From Anaerolineales bacterium (GTDB taxonomy: Bacteria; Chloroflexota; Anaerolineae; Anaerolineales; Villigracilaceae): a stretch of DNA of 64,000 nucleotides. The DNA lies in NCBI GenBank assembly GCA_020634895.1, contig JACKAV010000002.1:420899-484898 (forward strand), in the 5' to 3' direction. The notes beneath the pieces were generated by a model. That model saw nothing but the letters and a program-made list of their open reading frames with translations, had not been told where the DNA came from and did no database searches. A program made the position numbers and the translations under genes. This document shows positions 33,961-42,329 of the stretch, piece by piece. The first letter of the stretch is position 1. The number at the start of each line of letters is the position of its first letter.

Positions 33961-35027
33961 ATCTTGACCTTAACGATCTGGAATTACTCCTAAACGAATG
34001 GAACGAACCTGCCTACCGCGCCAAACAGATATGGCAGGGACTATACCAGCAACTATATTCCTCGCCGGAACAATTCAGCAACCTGCCAAATTCCCTGCGT
34101 ACCAAACTTGAGGAAGAGTTCAAATTCATCCCATTCTCGGTAAGAACCTACCTGGATTCATCCGACAAATCCACCCGCAAAACCTTGTTCGAATTGGAAG
34201 ATGGGAATCTGATCGAATCCGTGCTGATGCGCTACGGCGACCCGGCAGACGAGCACGATTCCCATTCAATGGGAAAGCCGACAAAGCAAAGACGCACACT
34301 TTGCATCTCCACGCAAGCAGGCTGCGCCATGGGATGCGTCTTCTGCGCAACCGGTCAGCTCGGATTCAAACGGAATCTATCCAGCGGCGAGATCGTTGCG
34401 CAGGTCATGTATTACGCGCAAATGCTAAAAGAGCGGGATGAAGTCGTCAGCAATGTTGTTTTTATGGGGATGGGCGAACCCTTCCATAACTACGACAATG
34501 TGATGGCAGCCATCGACCGGCTCAACGATGCGGACGGTTACAAATTCGGCGCACGGAGATTGACCATTTCCACCGTGGGGCTTGTGCCTCAGATCCGCCG
34601 CTTTGCAGAGGAACAACGACAAGTGAACCTTGCCATCTCACTCCACGCCACGGACGACGAGGAACGCCTCGCCATCATGCCGGTAAACAAACGCTATAAG
34701 ATCGATGACGTGATCGAAGCCTGCAAATACTATATCGAAAAGACTCATCGCCGTGTCACTTTCGAGTGGGCGTTGATAAACGGAGTGAATGACACCCCGG
34801 AAGTCGCACACAAACTTGCCGCGCGGCTTAAAGGCATGCTTTGTCATGTCAATGCAATACCGCTAAACCCAACGCAGGGCTACAATGGCGAGGCAACAGA
34901 TCGTCAGCGGGCACAAATATTCAAGGAAACGCTGGAACAAGCCGGAATTCCATGTACGATCCGTATGAGGCGCGGAATCGACATCAACGCGGGATGCGGT
35001 CAACTTGCAGGCGCGGAGTCAAAATGA
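33945..35027 (+). CDS. rlmN: 23S rRNA (adenine2503-C2)/tRNA(A37) methyltransferase RlmN
   Basis: A 360-residue radical SAM enzyme that methylates C2 of A2503 in 23S rRNA. The iron-sulfur cluster cysteines are Cys127, Cys131 and Cys134 (CAMGCVFC), and the C-terminal catalytic Cys is in INAGCGQL near the end. GMGEPFHNYDN and the TVGLVPQI loop are family motifs. There is no ribosome site before the ATG, in line with a leaderless mRNA. Confidence 0.95.
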   Translation: MSTIYDLDLNDLELLLNEWNEPAYRAKQIWQGLYQQLYSSPEQFSNLPNSLRTKLEEEFKFIPFSVRTYLDSSDKSTRKTLFELEDGNLIESVLMRYGDPADEHDSHSMGKPTKQRRTLCISTQAGCAMGCVFCATGQLGFKRNLSSGEIVAQVMYYAQMLKERDEVVSNVVFMGMGEPFHNYDNVMAAIDRLNDADGYKFGARRLTISTVGLVPQIRRFAEEQRQVNLAISLHATDDEERLAIMPVNKRYKIDDVIEACKYYIEKTHRRVTFEWALINGVNDTPEVAHKLAARLKGMLCHVNAIPLNPTQGYNGEATDRQRAQIFKETLEQAGIPCTIRMRRGIDINAGCGQLAGAESK

Positions 35028-35090
35028 TCCAATTTCACAAGTTAAGAAATATGTCAATGGAATAATTTAAAAATAGTACTGTGGTTTGAG

Positions 35091-35117
35091 ACCATATCAT
35101 ACGATATGGTGTATAAT
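35091..35117 (+). promoter_or_regulatory. promoter with palindromic operator before the response regulator
   Basis: ACCATATC (35091-35098) and GATATGGT (35103-35110) form a perfect inverted repeat with four bases between, and TATAAT (35112-35117) follows one base later. TTGAGA at 35086-35091 is a possible -35 with a long 20-base spacer. The palindrome would fill the spacer, a good place for repression or autoregulation. Confidence 0.6.
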
Positions 35118-35189
35118 CGAAATATCTTAACAAGCTTAAAAGAAGTTTCGTCGGCAATTTGTAAATAAAGGCATTATCCTAATCAACTT

Positions 35190-35846
35190 ATGAAGACCAC
35201 AACTCTTTTGGTCATAGAAGCCAAACACGCAGAAGTCCCTTCCTTTGCAGCAGATTTGCAGAAGAAGGGATTTGATGTACATATTGCACAAAACGGCAGC
35301 AAAGCTGTTGCTTTATTGAAGGAAGTCAGCCCAAGCCTCGTGGTGGTCAATGCAGCATCCATGCGAAGCACCGGGCTGCGCATCTGCCAATCTTTGCGGG
35401 AGAAAGACCCGAAGCTTCCCATCATCTTGATCCTCGATGAAGACAAGGAAGTCAACAAAGACGCAGCGGATTCTGTATTGACATTACCGTTCACCGTTCA
35501 AAAACTTTCCAACCGCATCAAACCGCTTCTGCCCGGCGACGGCAAAAATGTCCTGCACGTTGGTCCAATACGGCTCGATCTTGAAAAACGACGTGTGCGC
35601 TGCATGGGCAAGAGCACCAAGTTAACTCCCCGCCTCGTAACCCTGCTTCAACTTTTGATGGAAAAACATGGAGAAGTGGTCGAACGCGAGCCGCTCTTTA
35701 AAAAGGCATGGGAAACCAATTACACCGGCGATACACGCACGCTCGATGTGCACATCTCCTGGCTGCGACGCGCCATTGAACTCGACCCGGATAACCCGAA
35801 GTTCCTGAAAACCGTCCGCGGCGTTGGCTATCGGCTAGATATTTAG
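35190..35846 (+). CDS. OmpR-type response regulator with degenerate receiver
   Basis: A 218-residue protein: receiver-like domain (about 1-110) and a winged-helix DNA-binding domain (about 120-218, ending TVRGVGYRLDI). The receiver lacks the phosphorylation chemistry: Asn54 stands where the phosphoacceptor Asp should be (LVVVNAASM), the acidic pair after beta-1 is reduced to a single Glu (VIEAKH) and the beta-5 Lys-Pro is LPF. It is therefore probably regulated without phosphorylation. No kinase gene is next to it. A palindrome covers its promoter. Its last 12 bases overlap the end of the converging methyltransferase gene. Confidence 0.85.
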   Translation: MKTTTLLVIEAKHAEVPSFAADLQKKGFDVHIAQNGSKAVALLKEVSPSLVVVNAASMRSTGLRICQSLREKDPKLPIILILDEDKEVNKDAADSVLTLPFTVQKLSNRIKPLLPGDGKNVLHVGPIRLDLEKRRVRCMGKSTKLTPRLVTLLQLLMEKHGEVVEREPLFKKAWETNYTGDTRTLDVHISWLRRAIELDPDNPKFLKTVRGVGYRLDI

Positions 35847-37058
35847 CTGGAATTGTTTTCCTTCGACCGTCACTAATCGGATGCAGACCCTGCCTCCGAT
35901 TTTTATTTTTAATTCCATCGGGATCTTTCCGCTTCGCACGTGACGTTGAGCCTGTGCGGCGCTTCGGAATAGTTTCCCATTCCAAGCCGGGTCCACTTCC
36001 CAGAAATCCACGTCGAGGGAGGTCGTGAGTTGAACCAAATCCCCCATAATTTTGACGCTTATCTTTTTAGACTTGGCAGCGTATTGCAACTTTATCTTGG
36101 CATCATGCTCGACTGAAAAGACAGATTTCGTCTCTGCCAGCCGCGCCTTTGCCGTGTGGACTGCTCGAATCGATTCGTCGCAGGTGATGAATTTTCGTCC
36201 GTGTTTGGCGGCGGCTAAGGCAGTTGTCCCTGAGCCACAGAAGAAATCAGCAACGATGTCATTTTTATTGGAAGAGGCGAGGACAATACGCTCAAGCAGC
36301 GCTTCAGGCTTTTGGGTGGGATATCCCGTCCGCTCGTTGTGAAGGCGTGCCACAACAGGGAAATACCACCAATCTTCGGGCACTTTTCCACGCTCCAAGT
36401 CAGGGATTTTTCCAAAGCCCGCCTTGCGTGACGCCTTGAAAGTCGCTACAGTATTGGGGTTATACGGCTCACGGACATCGTCCACATTGAAGACATAATC
36501 CTTGCTTTTCGCATACATCAGGATGGTATCGTGCTTGCGGTTGAATGCCGTACGAATCGGGGACGGTCCATGATACGCCCAGATGATCTCGTTGATGAAA
36601 TTCCCCGCGCCGAAGATCTCGTCGAGGATCAAGCGCGCGTGCGAATCGGCGTGCCAGTCGAGGTGGAGGTACAAGGTTCCAGTTGGGGAAAGCAGGCGAT
36701 GCATGAGGCTCAGGCGGTCGTAGAGAAACTGCAGATATGAATCCATATCTGTCCACGAGTCGTGATAGCCTTCGGCGAGTTTCCACTTGGCGGGTTTGCG
36801 CGAATCCTCTCCCCTGCCCACGCGGGCATGGAATTGCCGATTGGTGAAGAATGGTGGGTCAGCGTAGATAAGGTTGACGCGTCCTTCATATTCAGGAAGA
36901 AGCGCCGTCATTACGGCGAGATTATCCCCAAGGATGACTCGTCCATCGGGGCGGGATTTGGGGTAACCGCGTCCCTTCGGGTGAAGGATGGAGTCCTGGG
37001 TCAGCTTGGCAGCTGTCGGCTGGGAAAGATGCTTCCCGTTCCAGTGTAGGGTTGGCAT
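35835..37058 (-). CDS. DNA methyltransferase (N6-adenine/N4-cytosine), no restriction partner
   Basis: A 407-residue amino-methyltransferase. Catalytic motif IV is YADPPFF (DPPF at 67-70) and SAM motif I is ADFFCGSGTTALAA near 268, so motif IV precedes motif I, as in the beta class. TGYPTQKPEALLERI is the usual motif X region. No endonuclease, specificity subunit or Vsr gene lies nearby. The last 75 residues form a separate small beta-rich tail. Target sequence unknown. Confidence 0.88.
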   Translation of the reverse strand: MPTLHWNGKHLSQPTAAKLTQDSILHPKGRGYPKSRPDGRVILGDNLAVMTALLPEYEGRVNLIYADPPFFTNRQFHARVGRGEDSRKPAKWKLAEGYHDSWTDMDSYLQFLYDRLSLMHRLLSPTGTLYLHLDWHADSHARLILDEIFGAGNFINEIIWAYHGPSPIRTAFNRKHDTILMYAKSKDYVFNVDDVREPYNPNTVATFKASRKAGFGKIPDLERGKVPEDWWYFPVVARLHNERTGYPTQKPEALLERIVLASSNKNDIVADFFCGSGTTALAAAKHGRKFITCDESIRAVHTAKARLAETKSVFSVEHDAKIKLQYAAKSKKISVKIMGDLVQLTTSLDVDFWEVDPAWNGKLFRSAAQAQRHVRSGKIPMELKIKIGGRVCIRLVTVEGKQFQLNI

Positions 37059-37116
37059 GAGAGTAGGGAAACCTCAAAGAGTGGATTCGGTTTGGGAAAA
37101 GACATCCCAATAAAAA

Positions 37117-38196
37117 TTAATAGTGGACTTCAACAGTTGTGCCCAGCCCGCGGGTGGCAACATTCCCCTCGATGGCAACAGGGCGGCTCCAACGGAACAG
37201 CCAGCTTGCTTCGTTGGTTCGCATGTTGATACAGCCATGACTCATGGGCGCGCCAAAATTTTCATGCCAGTATGTGCCATGGAAGGCATGTCCCTTCGGC
37301 GTGAAGAAAGACGTCCACGGCACGCCGGGCAGAACGTAATTATCCACGTCTGCCAGCAGATTGCCAGTGGTCTGTTCGCCAAAATAACTGTAGCCCATGT
37401 GCTTGGCGGGCACTTTATCGAGAATGGTGAATTTTCCAGCCGGGGTTGTGGTGGGAATGCCCGTACCGCCCGTTGGGTCGCCGGGAACACCGGAGGAAAT
37501 ATTCGTTTGGAAAACGAGACTGCCATATTCATACGCGAACAACATCTGAGTCGTTAAATTAACTTCGATGACCTTTTGCTCATACGGCACATCGGGCGAG
37601 ATCGGCACGAACATATCGTCCGGCAGGACGCGCATATGGATCGCAGGCGCATAATATGTGACATTCGAATCCAGTTCGTCGAAGATACGGTACCAGGGAC
37701 CGTCATAATCTGCCATCACAGGTCCCTGCTCCACCGCGTCGATGAAATGTACCGAACCGTAATACAACGGCGGAGACATCGGCTGCCAGCCATATGCCTT
37801 GGAATAACGATACGGGGTTGTGTAAGGCACGGAAATATCCGCGACCATGCGCGTCCCTTCGGGAATGGACTTGATCGGATCCTGATAAATGGTACGCACA
37901 CGATGCAAACGTCCGCGATGCATGTACCCGCCCCAAACGCGATACCAAACCGGGTTGTGTTTTGGTTCCTCGGCGGTGATCTCTTCATAAATGTGAACAA
38001 GTTCATCGCGATACCAACTCAACTCGATCCGGCTTTTATCTGTCGGCGCTTTGCGAACGGGCATATCCTTTGTGGCTATCCGCACCACGAAGCTATCGTC
38101 AAAATCGGTCAACCCGGGCAGGAACGGCGAAAACGCCAGCCCGCCCAGAGTGAGTCCGCTGATCTTTAGAAAATCTCTACGAGTAATTCGTTTCAT
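37117..38196 (-). CDS. Tat-exported L,D-transpeptidase (YkuD domain)
   Basis: A 359-residue exported enzyme that makes 3-3 peptidoglycan cross-links or attaches proteins to the wall. The N-terminus has a twin-arginine motif TRRDFLK (residues 5-11) and a hydrophobic stretch, unusual for this family, which is commonly Sec-exported. Residues about 215-350 are the YkuD domain with the catalytic SHGCIN motif and upstream HGTYWHENFG. The middle part (about 40-200) may hold SH3-like repeats. The -10 box ends seven bases before the ATG and there is no ribosome site. Confidence 0.88.
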   Translation of the reverse strand: MKRITRRDFLKISGLTLGGLAFSPFLPGLTDFDDSFVVRIATKDMPVRKAPTDKSRIELSWYRDELVHIYEEITAEEPKHNPVWYRVWGGYMHRGRLHRVRTIYQDPIKSIPEGTRMVADISVPYTTPYRYSKAYGWQPMSPPLYYGSVHFIDAVEQGPVMADYDGPWYRIFDELDSNVTYYAPAIHMRVLPDDMFVPISPDVPYEQKVIEVNLTTQMLFAYEYGSLVFQTNISSGVPGDPTGGTGIPTTTPAGKFTILDKVPAKHMGYSYFGEQTTGNLLADVDNYVLPGVPWTSFFTPKGHAFHGTYWHENFGAPMSHGCINMRTNEASWLFRWSRPVAIEGNVATRGLGTTVEVHY

Positions 38197-38203
38197 ATCG
38201 AAA

Positions 38204-38232
38204 ATTTTACACTACATTCTTTAAGATTTTAA
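38204..38232 (-). promoter_or_regulatory. promoter of the L,D-transpeptidase gene, probably leaderless
   Basis: On the minus strand TTAAAA (38227-38232), 17 bases, TAAAAT (38204-38209), then seven bases to the ATG. Confidence 0.55.
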
Positions 38233-38248
38233 TGAGAATATCCCAATG

Positions 38249-38284
38249 CAAAATAAAACTGCCCCCTGCAAAAGCAGAGGGCAG
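38249..38284 (-). terminator. terminator of the SWIM protein gene
   Basis: An 11-bp stem (38259-38269 with 38274-38284, one G-U pair) and a four-base loop; TTTTATTTT follows in the minus direction. Confidence 0.85.
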
Positions 38285-38302
38285 CAGACTATTCAATTGT
38301 TA

Positions 38303-38548
38303 TTATGATTCTTCGACCGTTTCCACGATCATATCTTTGAGCAAAATTTCGAGCGCCATCGAATGTCCGCAGCGCTTATGGGTCAGGAAAAACTCACAGT
38401 CACACTGGAAAACACCATTATCGTAACTCACGTGGTGTTCATTATTGTCCCCGTGAAAGGTAAGGTCGAACTGGTTGAAACGGAAGCGGTGGCGGTCCTC
38501 CGCATAGCGTTTTGCTTTCTCGAGCTTGCCGATCAATCCGTAGTCCAT
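38303..38548 (-). CDS. small SWIM zinc-finger protein
   Basis: An 81-residue protein with a SWIM motif, CDCEFFLTHKRCGH, supplying three Cys and one His to zinc. SWIM domains bind DNA or proteins and usually belong to larger proteins; here the motif makes up most of the chain, preceded by a basic helical segment (KLEKAKRYAEDRHRFRF). The ATG at 38548 is preferred to an upstream in-frame start because AAGGAG stands nine bases before it. The gene has a long leader with a terminator-like hairpin and its own promoter. Confidence 0.8.
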   Translation of the reverse strand: MDYGLIGKLEKAKRYAEDRHRFRFNQFDLTFHGDNNEHHVSYDNGVFQCDCEFFLTHKRCGHSMALEILLKDMIVETVEES

Positions 38549-38575
38549 GGCAAAAGTCTCCTTTTCATTTTGTAA

Positions 38576-38607
38576 TAAAAAAGACACGCGTTCACAGACG
38601 CGTGTCT
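38576..38607 (-). terminator. terminator-like hairpin in the leader of the SWIM gene
   Basis: AGACACGCGT (38582-38591) and ACGCGTGTCT (38598-38607) form a perfect 10-bp stem; on the minus strand TTTTTTATT follows. It lies between the promoter at 38673-38701 and the SWIM start codon, so it could work as an attenuator. The alternative is that it ends the upstream DUF2177 transcript. Confidence 0.7.
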
Positions 38608-38672
38608 CTATTTACTAACCTGGGTATTTTCATAAAATAAGCGCATATCGGCGTTACCTCTTAGTGATTGTC

Positions 38673-38701
38673 AGTATAGTACGTTTCAAAATCAGAGTCA
38701 A
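38673..38701 (-). promoter_or_regulatory. promoter of the SWIM gene
   Basis: On the minus strand TTGACT (38696-38701), 17 bases, TATACT (38673-38678). Expected leader about 120 bases. Confidence 0.75.
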
Positions 38702-38813
38702 TATGATATTTGTATTTTAATCTTTTCGTATGGAATCTGTAGGGTAATGGGATGAAAAAACTAATCATTGACTAATCTGTCTAGACGCATCAAACCAGAC
38801 TTTTAGCCTGCCT

Positions 38814-39212
38814 CTACTTAATGAACTTCTTCCCCACCCAAACACTGACCAGCGCTACAGCTCCGCTCAAAACTGTTCCCCAAGCCAGATCCACAACTGT
38901 GACCAAAACGGGCCAGCCCGCCAATGTAGCGAGATTGGTCAAATCGTAGGTCGCATACGTTACGAGACCGAAAAAAGCTCCACGCAACGCCGCCCAGATG
39001 AGAGTCTGCTCACGCACACCGGGATCAACGATAAAGACCAGCATCCCAAAAACGAACAGCAGATAGAACAGTCCCGCCGCCAAAAAATTCGGCGAGTCCG
39101 TCATAATATAGCCGATCTGCGACTGATAGAACTTTGGCGCGACCAGTCCCAACCAAAGAGAGTCGATGCCGAGAAATACAACAAGAGTGATGAAAAACAG
39201 TTTGACCTTCAT
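38814..39212 (-). CDS. DUF2177 family membrane protein
   Basis: A 132-residue membrane protein with four predicted helices. FFITLVVFLGIDSLWLG near the start and the YATYDLTNLATLAGWP motif near residue 90 identify DUF2177, whose function is unknown. GGAG stands eight bases before the ATG at 39212; the ATG four codons earlier lies inside that site. It is separated from the GH13 gene upstream by a terminator. Confidence 0.82.
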   Translation of the reverse strand: MKVKLFFITLVVFLGIDSLWLGLVAPKFYQSQIGYIMTDSPNFLAAGLFYLLFVFGMLVFIVDPGVREQTLIWAALRGAFFGLVTYATYDLTNLATLAGWPVLVTVVDLAWGTVLSGAVALVSVWVGKKFIK

Positions 39213-39225
39213 AAAAATCTCCATG

Positions 39226-39266
39226 AAAAAACTCGATTAGATACGTTATCACTAATCGAGTTTTTT
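39226..39266. terminator. terminator of the GH13 gene
   Basis: ACTCGATTAG (39231-39240) and CTAATCGAGT (39252-39261) form a perfect stem, flanked by A-run and T-run, after the minus-strand GH13 gene. Confidence 0.85.
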
Positions 39267-39268
39267 GC

Positions 39269-42200
39269 TTATTTGCTTTTCTTGCTCACCGATTTCTTCT
39301 TCGCTACCGGCTTCGCAGTTGACTTTTTAACCGCTGTTTTTTTAGCTGTGGTGGTCTTCTTTGCGGCAGGCTTTTTCGCAGCCGTAGTCGTCGTCTTTTT
39401 TACTGTCTTCTTAGGTGTCGCAGTCTTCTTTGTAATTGTAGTCGCCGCTTTTTTGACCGACTTCTTTTCCGGCTTTGTGGCAGCGGGTTTCTTGGCTGGG
39501 CTCTTCTTCACAGCTGGCTTCTTTGCGACGGTTTTCTTCGCAGTCGTCTTAGCCGTGGAGTTTGCCGTTTTCTTCGTTGCCTTCACCTTGGAAGTTGTCT
39601 TCTTTCCAGTGGTCTTGCGGACGGCGCGTTTCTTCTTCGCAGGCTTTTCTTCCGTTTCTTCTACTTCTTCCACCTTGGCGAACATCTTCCGCCATTCATC
39701 ATGCAGTGACGGAACGCCTGCACCGTTCAACGCGGCGTGAATTTCCGCCCACTCTTTGTCATAAACAAAGCGGAAGTCCATGAAGGCATGGCACTGATAC
39801 GCGCCAAGCTCCACATACAAACCTTTGTCCCAAAGTTCTTCACACGGGCGGATATATTCCAATTGCGAAGCATAATCCTTGAACATGACATATCCCTGAC
39901 GCGGCAATCCCAGCCCATCCGCAAGGTTGCGCTGGACCATTCTCCCAGAGCCTTTATCCAATGCTGCGGCAGAGGTCTTGATCCAGCCCTTGGTATCGGC
40001 AAAAACATTGTGATAGATGACCAGTCCACGGTCTTCGCCGAGGCGGTTTGAATAAGCAAAGACGTTCTCGTCGACGCTGCCATTTCGCGTGTACAGGTCA
40101 AAGAGTAGGAAATTCTCCACGTCAGCGAACAGCGCGCGGCGGTGAAGAAGCGGGAAGATGCGCCACTCATGAGCCTGGATCAAACCATCGTCTGGAGTCT
40201 CCTCCCATTTCGGGCGGCGGAATTCCATCCCGTATTTTTCGGAATAGCCTTCGACCTGTCCGTGACCAAACATCGGCAGACCGGGCAGGGTCGCAAGCAC
40301 AGTGCATATACCGAAATATTTATCGCCCTTCCCGAATTGTTCAACGGCGGTCTTTTCATCGGGATTGTTCATAAAGTTGACATATCGCTTGAGAATCTGC
40401 GGGTCGAACTCAAGCGTGTTCTTGATCGCCATACGATATTTGGCGTTGTCTTCATCGCGCAGCATGTGCATGAAAGCGGAGTTGTACACGCGATGCATTC
40501 CCAACGTGCGGACGAAATATCCTTCCATCAGCCAGAAGGCTTCGGCAAGCAAAAGCGTATCGGGCACTTCAGCCGCAACGCGGTCAACAACTTCGCGCCA
40601 AAACTCAACGGGAATCTTTTCGTCGAATTGAGTCTTTGTCATGCCAAATTGCGAACGCGAAGGAATCGCGCCACCCGCGCCCGGCTCAGGGAACCACAAG
40701 CGTTGGATATGTTTCTTCGCAAGCGTCATCGCCGCATCGAAACGGATGACCGGGAAATTGCGCGCCACATGCAGGATGACTTGAATCACCGCCTCGCGGA
40801 CTTCGGGTTTGCTGTAGTCTAGCTGAGCAGTATCGTTCCACGGGAAGGAAGTCCCGTCGTTGCCGTGATAGATAAATTGCAAACTACCGGTTTGCAGGTC
40901 ACGGCGCTGAAAAACAACTGCCGCATCGGTTTTATCGTAATAGTGGTCTTCGAGATAAATTCCAACCCGCAGATCGTCTGATAAGTTTTCCGAGCGGAAA
41001 GAGTAGGAAGGATAAGGCGAGAACGGCAGGGAGAGGAACCAATCCGGATGATTGACCACCCAATCGGAATCGATGCCCATGTGATTCGGAACCATGTCGG
41101 CGGAAAGGCGGATTCCGCGCTGCCAGGCTCGCGCCCGCAGACCATTCAACGCGTCCCAGCCGCCGAGGTCGTTGGCAATGTCATACGCATGTAAAGAGTA
41201 TGCAGAAGCGACCGCATCCTGTTGACCCATACGCTGTTTGATGCGCTGCGAAGCGCGGCTGCGTTCCCAAAGACCGATCAACCATAAACCGGTAAATCCG
41301 CGCGATGCAAGCAGGTCAAGTTCTTCATCTGGAATTTGGTCGAGAGTTTGAATATCCCGTTGATATTTTTTGGAAAGCTGGTCGAGCCAGACATAGGTAT
41401 TCTTCGCCATTAAAACAAGGCGCGGCATCCACTCCTGATCGGGGCTGTAGCGTTCATATTCCGCGTATTCGCTGCCGGAGAAAACCGGCACAAACGCCTC
41501 GTTCGAGAACGTATCGGACGGACCATGCTTACGCAGGATATCTTCGCGTAAATAGTCCATGCCGCGCAACAGGCGGGTGGAAAATTCCCCGCCGAGCAGA
41601 TGTCCCCACTTTTCAAGGACGAACTGCAATTGCCCCTCAAGGGAATCAGGAGACGCATCAATGGGACCGCGGAGAATCTCGGCAAGCGTTTCGGATTTTC
41701 CCGCCCCCCCTCCGCTCAACCCGGGTTGGCTGGAGAAGAATTCAAGGAGATGTCCTGTAAATTCTTGAAATGCCGAGCCGGTCATCACGTTTTCATCGAA
41801 CAGGTCTTTGTATTGGCTGATCGCCGGATTCTTATTGGCATTATTAATCAACAACATTTCTTCGATTGCCGCCGCGCGCACCCCGTGACCAAAGTCTCCA
41901 AAGTTCGGCAGTTTGGTGGAGAGGTAAACTCCCGCCGTCATTTCACCGCGAAACACCGAAAGTGGAGGAAACTCATCGGTGAATTTGGTCAGCGTCAGGT
42001 CGTATTTCGAGCCGAGAGTTGATTGCAGTGACCCCATGGCGCGTCCCATCACGCCGGTATAACGGCTGTAATAATTGCGAAGCAATATGTGGTACGCCTC
42101 GTCGAGCAGAGACATCACATAAAGGTCAGAAGCAGATACCGGGTCCGTGCGAAGCGCAGATATTTGGTTGGCAAACGCCCGGGCTGAAGACAAATCCGAA

Positions 42201-42277
42201 AACACCACGTGCCCGTCGGGGCGAAAAAAATTCTGGGAAAAATTGTACTTAAGTCGGGAGATTCGGGAGGTTAGCAT
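39269..42277 (-). CDS. GH13 alpha-amylase-family enzyme with histone H1-like C-terminal tail
   Basis: A 1002-residue protein. Residues about 1-280 are an unrecognised N-terminal part; about 290-800 hold a GH13 barrel with region I DMVPNH (394-399), nucleophile Asp514 in VIRFDAAM, general acid Glu579 in LLLAEAFW and a region-IV-like NNPDE that supplies the third Asp. It should act on alpha-glucans or related sugars, hydrolysing or transferring. From about residue 880 to the end the sequence is almost only Lys, Ala, Thr, Pro, Ser and Val (KKTVAKKPAVKK-type repeats), like the tail of histone H1. The reading frame is continuous through the junction. No ribosome site precedes the ATG. Confidence 0.85.
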   Translation of the reverse strand: MLTSRISRLKYNFSQNFFRPDGHVVFSDLSSARAFANQISALRTDPVSASDLYVMSLLDEAYHILLRNYYSRYTGVMGRAMGSLQSTLGSKYDLTLTKFTDEFPPLSVFRGEMTAGVYLSTKLPNFGDFGHGVRAAAIEEMLLINNANKNPAISQYKDLFDENVMTGSAFQEFTGHLLEFFSSQPGLSGGGAGKSETLAEILRGPIDASPDSLEGQLQFVLEKWGHLLGGEFSTRLLRGMDYLREDILRKHGPSDTFSNEAFVPVFSGSEYAEYERYSPDQEWMPRLVLMAKNTYVWLDQLSKKYQRDIQTLDQIPDEELDLLASRGFTGLWLIGLWERSRASQRIKQRMGQQDAVASAYSLHAYDIANDLGGWDALNGLRARAWQRGIRLSADMVPNHMGIDSDWVVNHPDWFLSLPFSPYPSYSFRSENLSDDLRVGIYLEDHYYDKTDAAVVFQRRDLQTGSLQFIYHGNDGTSFPWNDTAQLDYSKPEVREAVIQVILHVARNFPVIRFDAAMTLAKKHIQRLWFPEPGAGGAIPSRSQFGMTKTQFDEKIPVEFWREVVDRVAAEVPDTLLLAEAFWLMEGYFVRTLGMHRVYNSAFMHMLRDEDNAKYRMAIKNTLEFDPQILKRYVNFMNNPDEKTAVEQFGKGDKYFGICTVLATLPGLPMFGHGQVEGYSEKYGMEFRRPKWEETPDDGLIQAHEWRIFPLLHRRALFADVENFLLFDLYTRNGSVDENVFAYSNRLGEDRGLVIYHNVFADTKGWIKTSAAALDKGSGRMVQRNLADGLGLPRQGYVMFKDYASQLEYIRPCEELWDKGLYVELGAYQCHAFMDFRFVYDKEWAEIHAALNGAGVPSLHDEWRKMFAKVEEVEETEEKPAKKKRAVRKTTGKKTTSKVKATKKTANSTAKTTAKKTVAKKPAVKKSPAKKPAATKPEKKSVKKAATTITKKTATPKKTVKKTTTTAAKKPAAKKTTTAKKTAVKKSTAKPVAKKKSVSKKSK

Positions 42278-42284
42278 AACAATA

Positions 42285-42290
42285 ATGATA
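42285..42290 (-). promoter_or_regulatory. possible -10 box of a leaderless GH13 mRNA
   Basis: TATCAT on the minus strand ends seven bases before the ATG at 42277; no good -35 at 17 bases. Confidence 0.35.
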
Positions 42291-42329
42291 ACCGATTATC
42301 GATGAATTAGAGTAAAATTTTATAACATC

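Noticed and set aside
35190..35846. Pairing of this regulator with the histidine kinase at 42330 as a two-component system
   Set aside because: They are 6.5 kb apart with unrelated genes between, and the receiver lacks a phosphorylatable Asp.
39273..39740. Phe/Val/Ala-rich open frame on the plus strand resembling a membrane protein
   Set aside because: It is the antisense reading of the Lys-rich tail of the GH13 protein; the apparent hydrophobicity comes from complementing Lys codons.
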